Of a stretch of DNA of 18,721 nt, positions 1 to 6,837 are shown one piece after another (within the stretch, counting starts at the first letter, position 1; every line of letters starts with the position of its first letter). Source of the stretch: Bacillota bacterium (lineage in GTDB: Bacteria > Bacillota > Clostridia > Christensenellales > CAG-138); assembly GCA_023426265.1 (NCBI GenBank), contig JAFABA010000137.1, forward strand, positions 1 to 18,721, written 5' to 3'. The notes beneath the pieces were generated by a model. That model ran no database searches, was not told the origin of the DNA, and saw only the letters and a list, made by a program, of their open reading frames with translations. The position numbers and the translations under genes were made by a program.

Positions 1-635
1 TGGTCTTTCCCGTTTATATGTTTGGTTTGCCGCGTATTGTATGCGATTTTATTAAAAAGCTCTCGAAGCAAATGAAAAATAAGTACATTGTTGCCCTCGC
101 GGTCAATGGAGGAACAGTTGCGGGAACTTTATTATCGCTTAGCAGAAAGCTCAAAGCAAAAGGGCTGTATCTTTCTGCGGGATTTTCTATTAAAACACCA
201 TCGAATTTTATTATAGAATTTTCTGTGGAGGATGAAGAAATTCAACGTCTTTTTGAAGCTTCAAAAAGGAAGGTTGACGAAATTGCTTCTGTGATAAAAT
301 CGAGAGCAATATCCGCAATAGATAGAGGCACCAGGAAGGACTGTATTGTCAAAACAGGTATCCTAAACAAATTTCTTGCGCCACTTACCCCTATCATGGA
401 TATTACATTTCAATCAACCGGTTCATGCTCCGGCTGTGGGATTTGCACAAGAGTTTGTCCGGTAGATAACATAACGCTTAAGGACGGGGCACCAAAGTGG
501 CATCATCGCTGCCAGCAGTGCTTTGCCTGTATCAATAACTGTCCAGGAAATGCAATCGAATACATGAAGTTAACTGTGGGTAAAAAGAGATATCATAACC
601 CTTACATTAAATTGAAAGAATTAATGAAAAAGTGA
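1..635 (+). CDS. EFR1 family flavodoxin/ferredoxin protein, 5' end missing
   Basis: Open at the left edge. The frame runs from base 3 with no stop before base 633, and the residues before the first internal ATG (base 18) read VFPVY followed by MFGLP, which resembles the end of a flavodoxin-like domain, so the true start lies outside the window. The C-terminal part carries two [4Fe-4S] ferredoxin motifs: CSGCGICTRVCP, then CQQCFACINNCP (about bases 427-555). Known EFR1-family proteins join an N-terminal flavodoxin-like domain to a C-terminal 2[4Fe-4S] ferredoxin, and this fits both halves. The likely role is cytoplasmic electron transfer in an anaerobe; donor and acceptor cannot be told from the sequence. 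It ends in TGA. No convincing terminator follows it. Confidence 0.87.
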   Translation, partial: VFPVYMFGLPRIVCDFIKKLSKQMKNKYIVALAVNGGTVAGTLLSLSRKLKAKGLYLSAGFSIKTPSNFIIEFSVEDEEIQRLFEASKRKVDEIASVIKSRAISAIDRGTRKDCIVKTGILNKFLAPLTPIMDITFQSTGSCSGCGICTRVCPVDNITLKDGAPKWHHRCQQCFACINNCPGNAIEYMKLTVGKKRYHNPYIKLKELMKK

Positions 636-760
636 GAATTATATAGAAGGTTGATTGCTGCCTCGAAATCCGCAAGGCTCTGGCGGCGTTCTTTTCATCT
701 CCTTAAGACATGTGAGTTCATAGTCCTGTTGCAGAGACAGAATTTATAAGGAGGGAAAAT

Positions 761-1384
761 ATGATTGAAAAATTAGCTTGCAAGCTTGGAAGAAACGATG
801 AAACTCCTAATATCGAATTGGCGGAACTGCTTTGTGAAAAAAACGATATCTCTGGTATTTCCGAGATGGTGGAAGGCATAAGAAGCAAGGACCAGGCCGT
901 CGCTCATGATTGTATCAAAGTGCTATATGAGATCGGAGCAAGGAAACCTGAGCTGATCGCCGATTATGCTTTGGATTTCATTGACCTGCTGCTGAGCAAA
1001 AATAACCGTATGGCATGGGGATGCATGACGGCGCTTGCGGAGGTTGCCGATATTTGTGCCGATGAAATCATGAAGCGGATAGAAACGGTATATCAGGCTT
1101 ATTCCGTTGGCAGCGTTATTACGGTAGATAACAGCATGACCGTATTCGCAAAGCTGTGCCTTGCCGATGATGCGTATCAAACGAAGATTTTCCCTGTTTT
1201 GGCGGCGCACTTTCAGAAATGTCGGGCGAAAGAAATACCGCAGCATTTTGAAAGGGTCTCAATTTGTTTGAACGATCATAATTCGAAGGAAATAATCGAT
1301 GTGATTAAAAGCAGAACCAACGAATTAAGTGAAGCTCAGATCAAACGCGTGAATAAGACGATTCGATTCATCAGTAAAGAATGA
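761..1384 (+). CDS. HEAT-repeat-like hypothetical protein
   Basis: A 207-residue, mostly helical soluble protein with no signal peptide or membrane segment. Helix pairs of about 35-40 residues recur, for example around AVAHDCIKVLYEIG, then LLLSKNNRMAWGCMTALAEVA, then SVITVDNSMTVFAKLC. This pattern is typical of HEAT/armadillo solenoids, which serve as protein-binding scaffolds. The start is supported by an excellent ribosome binding site (AAGGAGGG, 748-755) at normal spacing. I recall similar uncharacterised proteins in Clostridia, but no catalytic motif is visible and the function is unknown. It stands alone between the EFR1 gene and the AraC gene. Confidence 0.8.
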   Translation: MIEKLACKLGRNDETPNIELAELLCEKNDISGISEMVEGIRSKDQAVAHDCIKVLYEIGARKPELIADYALDFIDLLLSKNNRMAWGCMTALAEVADICADEIMKRIETVYQAYSVGSVITVDNSMTVFAKLCLADDAYQTKIFPVLAAHFQKCRAKEIPQHFERVSICLNDHNSKEIIDVIKSRTNELSEAQIKRVNKTIRFISKE

Positions 1385-1475
1385 AGCTGAGTTAAATACA
1401 GGAACAAAATACGCCCGGCGGAATTAGATAAAAGGCACCGCACACTCAATCTATGTGCATGGGTGGAAATTATCG

Positions 1476-1491
1476 TATAATTATATATAAT
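1476..1491 (+). promoter_or_regulatory. Two overlapping -10-like hexamers upstream of araC-type gene
   Basis: Two perfect TATAAT hexamers occur at 1476-1481 and 1486-1491 in an AT-rich stretch 56-70 bases before the AraC-type gene. Neither has a good -35 hexamer at 16-18 bases, so activity is an inference. Confidence 0.3.
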
Positions 1492-1546
1492 AAGAATCAA
1501 AGGCCCGCAGGCCTGCAATGACCCACAGCAGCAATAAAAGGATAAT

Positions 1547-2335
1547 ATGATGAGTGGTATTGAACAAGACGGGCATATGGAATTCAGCAAGAGCATTCTG
1601 GAAGGTGTGGAGATCAAGAGGTGCAATAACATCCCCCATGCCTATAAGTCACATGTCCATAGTGAACTTTCATTGGGGTATATCGTGGAAGGATCCACTG
1701 ATCTATCATTGAATAATAATACGATCCTGTATGAATCGGGAGACGGCGTCATAATACCGCCGCTGATGACGCACCAATGTGCGCCCAAAGATATCGATCA
1801 CTGGGCATATGTCCTGCTGTATGTCGATCCTGGGTACTATAATGACGTGGTAGCTTTTCATCAAGCGAAAAAGCTGACAGGCAATCAGGCCCGGAAATTA
1901 ATAAGCTTTATTGGACAATTGCTGGCAGAAAAAAGCTCAGACACATTGGAAAACATACTGGTCGAGTTATTGCTGGAGTTTGGAGAAAAAGATATTTCGG
2001 AAGGCACTGCAGAGGCAAATGATACCGTCAAAGCGATCCATGATTATATTCTCAATCATGTGAACGATGATATTACATTAGAGAAGCTGGAGCAAATATC
2101 CGGGCTGAATAAGTTTTCAATCATCAGAAATTTTAAGAAGTTATACGTTACCACGCCTGCGGCATACCATTTGCAATACCGGGTAGCCGAAGCAAAAAGA
2201 TTATTAAGCAAAGGCGCAGACGTATTCGATATTTGCGAGGAATTGAGGTTTTATGACCAGGCGCATTTTATCCGGGAATTTAAAAAGATGTATGGCATTA
2301 CGCCGGCAACATATGTAGAGCAATTAAGAGGATAG
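1547..2335 (+). CDS. AraC family transcriptional regulator with N-terminal cupin
   Basis: 262 residues, the usual length of a two-domain AraC regulator. Residues about 20-110 form a cupin-like ligand-sensing domain (histidine-rich HVHSELSLGYIVEGS, then GDGVIIPPLMTHQC). Residues about 165-260 form the paired helix-turn-helix DNA-binding domain (ITLEKLEQISGLNKFSIIRNF, then ADVFDICEELRFYDQAHF and the family-typical end FKKMYGITPATYVEQLR). The start at 1547 follows AAAAGGA; a second ATG lies at 1550 and another at 1574. It directly precedes an EamA transporter on the same strand, and control of that gene is a reasonable inference, as cupin AraC regulators often govern an adjacent exporter. The effector is unknown. 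Confidence 0.9.
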   Translation: MMSGIEQDGHMEFSKSILEGVEIKRCNNIPHAYKSHVHSELSLGYIVEGSTDLSLNNNTILYESGDGVIIPPLMTHQCAPKDIDHWAYVLLYVDPGYYNDVVAFHQAKKLTGNQARKLISFIGQLLAEKSSDTLENILVELLLEFGEKDISEGTAEANDTVKAIHDYILNHVNDDITLEKLEQISGLNKFSIIRNFKKLYVTTPAAYHLQYRVAEAKRLLSKGADVFDICEELRFYDQAHFIREFKKMYGITPATYVEQLRG

Positions 2336-2355
2336 TGCAATTTTATACAATACAG

Positions 2356-2404
2356 CTCCTTATCCTTGAGCTAATCTGGATTTAGCTCAAGATAAGGAGT
2401 TTTT
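2356..2404 (+). terminator. Hairpin plus T-run that contains the RBS of the EamA gene
   Basis: The left arm 2356-2374 pairs with 2382-2399 over about 18 base pairs with one bulged base, leaving a 7-base loop. It is followed at once by five T (2400-2404) and then by the ATG of the next gene at 2405. This has the shape of a rho-independent terminator for the AraC gene. The right arm also holds the sequence AAGGAG (2394-2399), the only ribosome binding site of the transporter, so the fold would hide it. Whether termination or translation is controlled cannot be seen from the sequence. Confidence 0.7.
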
Positions 2405-3286
2405 ATGAACAGAGTGAAATTAGCGCTTGTTATGATTGCTTGGGGGAGCCTGGGCGTATTTACAAGATCCATTCCATTGTCCGCTTTGAGCCTGGCTTTT
2501 TTGAGAGCATTTATTGCGCTGCCGGTTCTTTTTGTTGCAATGAAAATGAAAAAAACGGAAAAGGTGAATTGGGCTCTTTTAAAACCTTATATTATTTCAG
2601 GCGTATTGCTGGGTTTTGGTTGGCTAACCCTGTTCTATGGGTACAAGCATACGAGTATCTCATCTGCTGTGATCATCTACAATATGTGCCCGGTATATGT
2701 CCTGATCGCTGCGCCGCTGATATTGAAGGAGACGATCTCAAAAATTCAGATTGCGGTGATTCTTATCTCGTTCCTGGGTCTCTTTTTGATTGTCGGCCAA
2801 AATTTGTCGGAAGGTTACGGATACATGGGGCTGGCGCTGAGCGCTTTCTCAGGGATGCTTTACGCAACCATTGTGCTGATTAACCGCAGCATTAAGATCA
2901 GGGTGGATAATCAAACGGCCACATTTGTGCAAATACTTACATCGACGGTTGTATTGCTTCCATTTGTATTGGTTGAGGGAAATATTGTAACGGTCGTACG
3001 TCTGGACGCCATGGCGGTTATGTCTACCATTCTATTGGGCGTATTGCATACGGGCGTGGCCTATACCATATTCTTCTCCCTCTATGCGCATATGAAATCC
3101 GTTGAAATCGTGTCCTACAGTTATCTGGAGCCATTATTCGGGATCCTGTTCAGCGTGATATTTATCGGAGAAGCATTGACATTCCCACAAATTGTTGGCG
3201 GAGTTCTGATATTGGGTTCGACTTTTGTTGGTGAAATGCTGAAGGGCAAAAAAGTATCGAAAGAAAAAGTTCCTGCTCAAATGTAA
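2405..3286 (+). CDS. EamA/DMT superfamily transporter
   Basis: 293 residues with about ten hydrophobic segments and two EamA repeats, as in the drug/metabolite transporter family. Recognisable marks are WGSLGVFTRSIPL near the N-terminus, and in the second repeat YLEPLFGILFSVIFIGEAL followed by a glycine-rich last helix (IVGGVLILGSTFVG). Family members are inner-membrane exporters of amino acids, drugs or metabolites; the substrate cannot be predicted. The start at 2405 keeps the first helix complete and has AAGGAG five bases upstream, but that site is within a hairpin (2356-2399). The next in-frame ATG, at 2432, would cut the first helix. The C-terminus is short and lysine-rich, as expected for a cytoplasmic tail. 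Confidence 0.9.
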   Translation: MNRVKLALVMIAWGSLGVFTRSIPLSALSLAFLRAFIALPVLFVAMKMKKTEKVNWALLKPYIISGVLLGFGWLTLFYGYKHTSISSAVIIYNMCPVYVLIAAPLILKETISKIQIAVILISFLGLFLIVGQNLSEGYGYMGLALSAFSGMLYATIVLINRSIKIRVDNQTATFVQILTSTVVLLPFVLVEGNIVTVVRLDAMAVMSTILLGVLHTGVAYTIFFSLYAHMKSVEIVSYSYLEPLFGILFSVIFIGEALTFPQIVGGVLILGSTFVGEMLKGKKVSKEKVPAQM

Positions 3287-3322
3287 GCGCTTTTGTGAAA
3301 GGGAGCGTCGCTTAACAGCCTA

Positions 3323-3360
3323 AAGTATATTTTAAAATACCCGCGCATAGTAGTATACTT
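3323..3360. promoter_or_regulatory. AAGTATA/TATACTT inverted repeat before glutaredoxin-like gene
   Basis: Seven-base arms (3323-3329 and 3354-3360) flank AT-rich sequence about 25 bases before the glutaredoxin-like start. It could be an operator or part of the promoter. The arms are short and AT-rich, so chance is possible. Confidence 0.22.
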
Positions 3361-3384
3361 TTCTTGACGGAAGGATGAATGAAA

Positions 3385-3696
3385 ATGAAAATTATCATGT
3401 ATGGCGCGGAGATTTGCCCGGATTGTATGGAAGCGAAAGCGATATTGGCGGCGTCGGCCGAGGTTGAAGTCGATTACCGGGATATCACAAAAAGCACAAA
3501 GACGTTAAAGGAGTTCCTGTCCCACCGGGATCATGACGAACTGTTTGCCCCTGTCGTTGCTGCCGGCAATATCGGCATTCCGTTTTTTATTCTGGAGGAC
3601 GGCGCCGGAACATTTGAGGTCCGTGATTTTCTGAGCGTGGGGGAGCCGGTGCTCGCCGGGAATTCCTGCTCTATGGATGGCAAGGGATATTGCTGA
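3385..3696 (+). CDS. Glutaredoxin-related CPDC thiol protein
   Basis: About 103 residues. The N-terminus is a thioredoxin-fold beta strand followed by a CPDC active site (KIIMYGAEICPDCMEAK, Cys 11 and 14), and NIGIPFFILEDG supplies the conserved cis-proline segment. This is the layout of small glutaredoxin-like proteins that reduce or exchange disulfides in the cytoplasm; the partner is unknown. The C-terminal tail carries two more cysteines (CSMDGKGYC) that could form a second redox or metal site. Two starts are possible: ATG 3379 lies only 3 bases after GGAAGGA, ATG 3385 lies 9 bases after it, so 3385 is preferred. A strong terminator follows. Confidence 0.8.
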   Translation: MKIIMYGAEICPDCMEAKAILAASAEVEVDYRDITKSTKTLKEFLSHRDHDELFAPVVAAGNIGIPFFILEDGAGTFEVRDFLSVGEPVLAGNSCSMDGKGYC

Positions 3697-3726
3697 AGCG
3701 TAAACAGTACGCGGGGAAGGACAGCA

Positions 3727-3756
3727 AAAGCGCCGGGGCTTTTGTCCCGGCGCTTT
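3727..3756. terminator. Bidirectional intrinsic terminator
   Basis: A perfect 11-base-pair stem (AAAGCGCCGGG at 3727-3737 with CCCGGCGCTTT at 3746-3756) closes an 8-base loop. It lies between the convergent glutaredoxin-like and SIMPL genes, and A/T runs at both ends let it serve both strands. Confidence 0.85.
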
Positions 3757-3777
3757 ATGTTTTATGGTCAGAACTCG

Positions 3778-4569
3778 TTATTTGATTTCGTAAACGACGC
3801 TGGCCTGCATGGTCACTTCCATCGTTCCGGAGGATACGGGCACCGACGCTGCGGCGGTATCATAAGCGGCTTCGGGCGCGGCATAGCGGTAGTTGTTGTA
3901 CGGGGTGGCAGTGCTGACAACGCTGTCTTTGACGCTCAATATGCGCACGATCTGTACGCCCGTGGTTTCGGCCATGAGCTTTGCCTTGGCGTCGGCATTG
4001 TGAAGTGCCGTCTCAAGCGCATCCAGGCCTGCGGCATCGGGGTTCTCTAAGCCAAACTGCAGGCTGTAGGCCTGGTTCATGCCCGCCTTGGCAGCGGCGT
4101 CAAGGAGCGTGCCGATCTTGTCGAGATCACGCATGGTCACCTCAATCATGTTGGTGGTGGTGTAGCCGGTGACGCGCTGCGTATTATCGGTATACGTATA
4201 GTCCGGGTTGACGTTGTACTGGGAGGTATAGTAATCCTTTTCTTCGATACCCAATTGTTTGAGCGCTTCATACAGCGCCGTCATCTTTTCCATGTTGGCG
4301 GCCTGCGAGTCTTCGGCTGTCTTGGCCTGGCTCTGCACGCCGAGCGTGATATACGCGATGTCCGGTTCGACCCGCACGGTGCCCTGCGCCGTCACCTGTA
4401 TGGTGTTGATGGGCGTTTCTTCCTCATCGCCGCTAACGGGCGCAAGTACCGGCTGTGCGGCAGGCTGAGCGGCAAATGCCTGTTTGCCCAGCAGCGCCAC
4501 GGCAATACCCATCATCAGCACAAAGGCCGCCGCCAATACAACCAATACGCTTTGTAATCCTTTATTCAT
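3778..4569 (-). CDS. SIMPL domain (DUF541) exported protein
   Basis: 263 residues. Residues about 8-28 are a hydrophobic signal or anchor helix followed by AFA, a plausible signal peptidase site near residue 34, then a short proline/acid-rich linker. The rest matches the SIMPL/DUF541 fold: ITVQ-type start (NTIQVTAQGTVRVEPDIAYITLGV), then GIEEKDYYTSQYNVNPDY, GYTTTNMIEVTMRDLDKIG, and a closing VTMQASVVYEIK strand. Such proteins are surface or periplasm-facing; E. coli YggE is a member. The biochemical role is not established. The start is fixed by AAGGAGG eight bases before ATG 4569. It is monocistronic and convergent with the gene ending at 3696. Confidence 0.88.
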   Translation of the reverse strand: MNKGLQSVLVVLAAAFVLMMGIAVALLGKQAFAAQPAAQPVLAPVSGDEEETPINTIQVTAQGTVRVEPDIAYITLGVQSQAKTAEDSQAANMEKMTALYEALKQLGIEEKDYYTSQYNVNPDYTYTDNTQRVTGYTTTNMIEVTMRDLDKIGTLLDAAAKAGMNQAYSLQFGLENPDAAGLDALETALHNADAKAKLMAETTGVQIVRILSVKDSVVSTATPYNNYRYAAPEAAYDTAAASVPVSSGTMEVTMQASVVYEIK

Positions 4570-4760
4570 GTAAAAAGCCTCCTTCAGGTCATCTTCTACT
4601 CTTAAAACGCAAGTGGAAGCGCATCCGTTCCGTTCTTGCTCTAAGAAATATACGGAAAACCCAGCCGGCCGCCCATATCCGCTGATGAAGGCTCATTTCC
4701 CCCCAGCGACGCAATACAAGAGACCCAAATCCCATATTTCCTATCTCCCTGCTTTCACGG

Positions 4761-4766
4761 TATAAT
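4761..4766 (+). promoter_or_regulatory. TATAAT -10 element before VOC-like gene
   Basis: A perfect TATAAT lies 44 bases before the VOC-like start. The best -35 at 17 bases is TTCCTA (4738-4743), a weak match. The rest of 4570-4760 shows no credible gene. Confidence 0.35.
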
Positions 4767-4810
4767 AAGACGGCGGACATGCTCAGAACAGCTTGCAAAA
4801 GGAGAATAAA

Positions 4811-5227
4811 ATGGTAACGCCGTATATTACATTTAGAGGGAATTGCAAAGAGGCCCTGGAGTTTTATCGGGACGTGTTCAAAAGCGAGGTCAAATGATCG
4901 CAGCCTTACGGGGAATATATCCCGGATGGAATTGACGCGCTTCCTGAAAGCTTAAGTGAATGGATTCTGCATGCCGAAATGGAGATATGCGGCACAAACT
5001 TCTGGTTTGCCGACGAGGTACAGCTCGGTGCCAGGGGCAGCATGATCAAGCTCGCCGCAATCGTGCCCACAGCCAAACAAGCGAACGGAATTTTTAAGCG
5101 GTTAAGCGATGGCGGCAATATTACGCTTCCTCCGGTAGAAACGTTTTATAGCGCATTCCATGCCGCGTTGACGGACAAATTTGGTATCGGCTGGAATATT
5201 GTGGCCGAAGAACCGCCAGGCAGGTAA
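4811..5227 (+). pseudogene. VOC/PhnB-like protein interrupted by one in-frame TGA
   Basis: Translation from ATG 4811, which follows a good AAGGAG (4799-4804), gives MVTPYITFRGNCKEALEFYR, the classic N-terminus of PhnB-like proteins of the vicinal oxygen chelate superfamily. After 28 codons the frame meets TGA (4895-4897), then continues cleanly as SQPYGEYIPDGI, HAEMEICGTNFWFADEV and FGIGWNIV to a TAA at 5227. Without the TGA it would be 138 residues, the normal family length. Only one lesion is seen: no frameshift and no lost domain. Possibilities are a recent nonsense mutation, a base-calling error, or recoding. An internal ATG at 4979 could only yield the C-terminal half. Members bind metal and small substrates; the exact function is unknown. 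Confidence 0.75.
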
Positions 5228-5278
5228 CGGTAAGTATCATCGTCCCATTATCCGGCATTGATAAGGACCGCTACTGTA

Positions 5279-5371
5279 ATGACCGACTGGCTGCCGGATA
5301 TCCCGTTCGTTTTGTTTGGTGTATATGCGTTTGCGCTTATGCTGGCAAATGGAAGGAAGGGGCGGGCGTGA
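5279..5371 (+). CDS. Possible 30-residue single-helix small protein or gene remnant
   Basis: ATG 5279 to TGA 5371 encodes MTDWLPDIPFVLFGVYAFAL plus a short basic tail (NGRKGRA), one hydrophobic helix followed by positive charge. A loose AAGGA lies 11 bases upstream. It falls in the 384-base stretch 5228-5611, which has no other gene candidate. It could be a small membrane protein, the remains of a longer gene, or chance. I do not recognise it. Confidence 0.2.
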   Translation: MTDWLPDIPFVLFGVYAFALMLANGRKGRA

Positions 5372-5466
5372 ACAGAGAACATGATTAGCCTGAAAAGGGT
5401 AAGGGAATCAAAAGAGGAGTAAATACCATTTTACATAAATATAATAGGCGCTTGATATTCGCTCGT

Positions 5467-5494
5467 TTGTTAAAGATGTTCGTTGTTTTATAAT
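5467..5494 (+). promoter_or_regulatory. Sigma-A type promoter (TTGTTA-16-TATAAT)
   Basis: The -35 TTGTTA (5467-5472) and -10 TATAAT (5489-5494) are separated by 16 bases, upstream of the membrane protein at 5612. It would leave a leader of about 110 bases. Another TATAAT at 5440-5445 lacks a good -35. Confidence 0.5.
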
Positions 5495-5611
5495 AAAGTT
5501 ATCATCCGCATTGTATCTTGCGTAACAAATAACGTCGCTACTTCTACTCTACCTCGTGTCATACTTGGAACTGGTATGAATCCGACCGAATTTCTGGATA
5601 AGGGGAACATT

Positions 5612-6304
5612 ATGGAGCAGCCGATCGTTGCCACAACCCCAAGCAGGAGAAGCCTGTATCGGGTCGGGGGCATATCCGCAATTCTTTTGAGCGTCTCTTA
5701 CGTTATCATTACCGTTCTGTATACCCTGGGCGGGGCCTTGCCTGGCGAGGCCGAAGGGTGGCTCAGGCATCTTGCCGCTCATACGCCGGAATGGTGGGCG
5801 ATACTCGTGCTTTCCGTTCTTACGGACTTGCTTTTTCTTCCCATACTTTGCGCGATCTATGTTTCCTTGAAAGAGACTGATAAAAACAGGATGCTCTTGG
5901 GCGTTGGGCTTGTCGGCCTGTTCGTTGTTCTGGACTTGGCCGTCACATGGCCCAATTATGCGTCGCTCATTGCGCTGAGTGGACAGTATGCCGCGGCCGT
6001 TAACGGGGCAGCAATCCTTGCCGCCGCAAGCTATGCGGTTTCCGTGCTTTCATCCACCTTGTTCGGCGTGTATGCGATACTAATACCCGCCTTGGGAATT
6101 CTTTTTATTGGTCATGTCATGCTCAAAGGGAAGTTTGGCAAGGTCACCGGCTATTTGGGAATTGTCACGGGTGTTTTTGGAGTTATTTCGGTGGCCGGCC
6201 CTATCCTTCTTCCGGCATTGGGTACGGCAGCGGTGCTCACTTCGGTACTTACCACGGCTTGGGTGTTATTTGTAGGGGTTAAGCTGCTGCGGCTGGCCGG
6301 ATGA
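5612..6304 (+). CDS. Six-helix membrane protein, DUF4386-like
   Basis: 230 residues with about six hydrophobic helices: residues about 17-40, 60-82, 90-112, 125-155, 160-180 and 190-228. The layout RVGGISAILLSVSYVIITVL, then SVLTDLLFLPILCAIYVSLK and GKVTGYLGIVTGVFGVIS resembles small DUF4386-type integral membrane proteins, but the assignment is by impression and the function is unknown. The start at 5612 has AAGGGG about seven bases upstream. An in-frame ATG at 5576 and a more distant TTG at 5483 lack a ribosome binding site and would add a non-hydrophobic leader, so they were not chosen. It is intact, although genes on both sides are broken. Confidence 0.75.
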   Translation: MEQPIVATTPSRRSLYRVGGISAILLSVSYVIITVLYTLGGALPGEAEGWLRHLAAHTPEWWAILVLSVLTDLLFLPILCAIYVSLKETDKNRMLLGVGLVGLFVVLDLAVTWPNYASLIALSGQYAAAVNGAAILAAASYAVSVLSSTLFGVYAILIPALGILFIGHVMLKGKFGKVTGYLGIVTGVFGVISVAGPILLPALGTAAVLTSVLTTAWVLFVGVKLLRLAG

Positions 6305-6321
6305 ACGTCTTTAAGGGATAG

Positions 6322-6780
6322 TCGCAACCGATAGTCAATCTTTATGCCGCCGAGGTATTAGCCTTAGCGGCAGGCGGCAGCGATAATATCGACAACGCTG
6401 TACCCCTTTGCGCTTATTGCCATGATTTGATTGGTAATAATCCAACTAAGCGTAGACAACTCCGAGAAATGCGAGATAATTGGCATGAGACTATAGAAAA
6501 ACGGTATTGTGGAAATATTAATTTGAATACTATACGCCATACTCGGAATGGCAAAGGAATTGCTATTTATTATGAGGTATATGAACATGAAAATTTCGAT
6601 ATCTCAGCTAAAATAATATTTAATCCTGTAAAAAATGCGCAAATGAAGTTTCCCAATAAAGAACGTCATTTGTATTTGGACATCGAAGGCTCCGATAAAA
6701 AACTTAAGAGAGCCCAAAAGCGTCGGGAGCAAATCCCGGCGCTTTTCCATAAAATGTACAAATTTGTGCACATTCGATAG
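6322..6780 (+). pseudogene. HNH endonuclease fragment, N-terminal half missing
   Basis: The open frame runs from just after a TAG (6319-6321) to TAG 6780 and has no ATG start. It encodes AAGGSDNIDNAVPLCAYCHD, then GNNPTKRRQLREMRDNW. This is the second half of an HNH nuclease core: the GGSD-N-N turn, the LCxxCH zinc pair and final His, and the RDxW helix seen after it in many family members. The first CxxC pair and the catalytic His that should precede GGSD are absent from this frame, and the preceding residues (NLYAAEVLAL) do not look like HNH. A TTG at 6427 would begin after the motif and is not a real start. No ribosome binding site was seen. The C-terminal 60 residues are basic and unrecognised. 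Best read as a 5'-truncated remnant. Confidence 0.7.
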
Positions 6781-6809
6781 TTGACCTTCATTGTATCATA
6801 TGTTACTGT
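6781..6809 (+). promoter_or_regulatory. Probable promoter of padR gene
   Basis: TTGACC (6781-6786) matches five of six -35 bases. At 17 bases lies TACTGT (6804-6809), a weak -10 inside the palindromic operator, so a bound repressor would block polymerase. Confidence 0.45.
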
Positions 6810-6822
6810 TAACATATGATAC
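6793..6822. promoter_or_regulatory. PadR-type operator, perfect 13-bp inverted repeat
   Basis: GTATCATATGTTA (6793-6805) and TAACATATGATAC (6810-6822) are perfect inverted arms around four bases. The core is ATGT (6800-6803), eight bases, ACAT (6812-6815), which is the ATGT-N8-ACAT pattern known for PadR-family operators. It ends 15 bases before the start codon of a PadR-family gene, which points to autoregulation. Confidence 0.8.
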
Positions 6823-6837
6823 GAGAGGAGATGAGAT

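Noticed and set aside
699..753. CTCCTTA/TAAGGAG pairing that could hide the ribosome binding site of the HEAT-like gene
   Set aside because: Only 7 bp with a 41-base loop, and any CTCC would pair with a strong Shine-Dalgarno; no supporting structure.
4589..4798. 69-residue minus-strand open frame upstream of the SIMPL gene
   Set aside because: No ribosome binding site, Arg-rich composition with no domain, and it overlaps the likely promoter region of two divergent genes.
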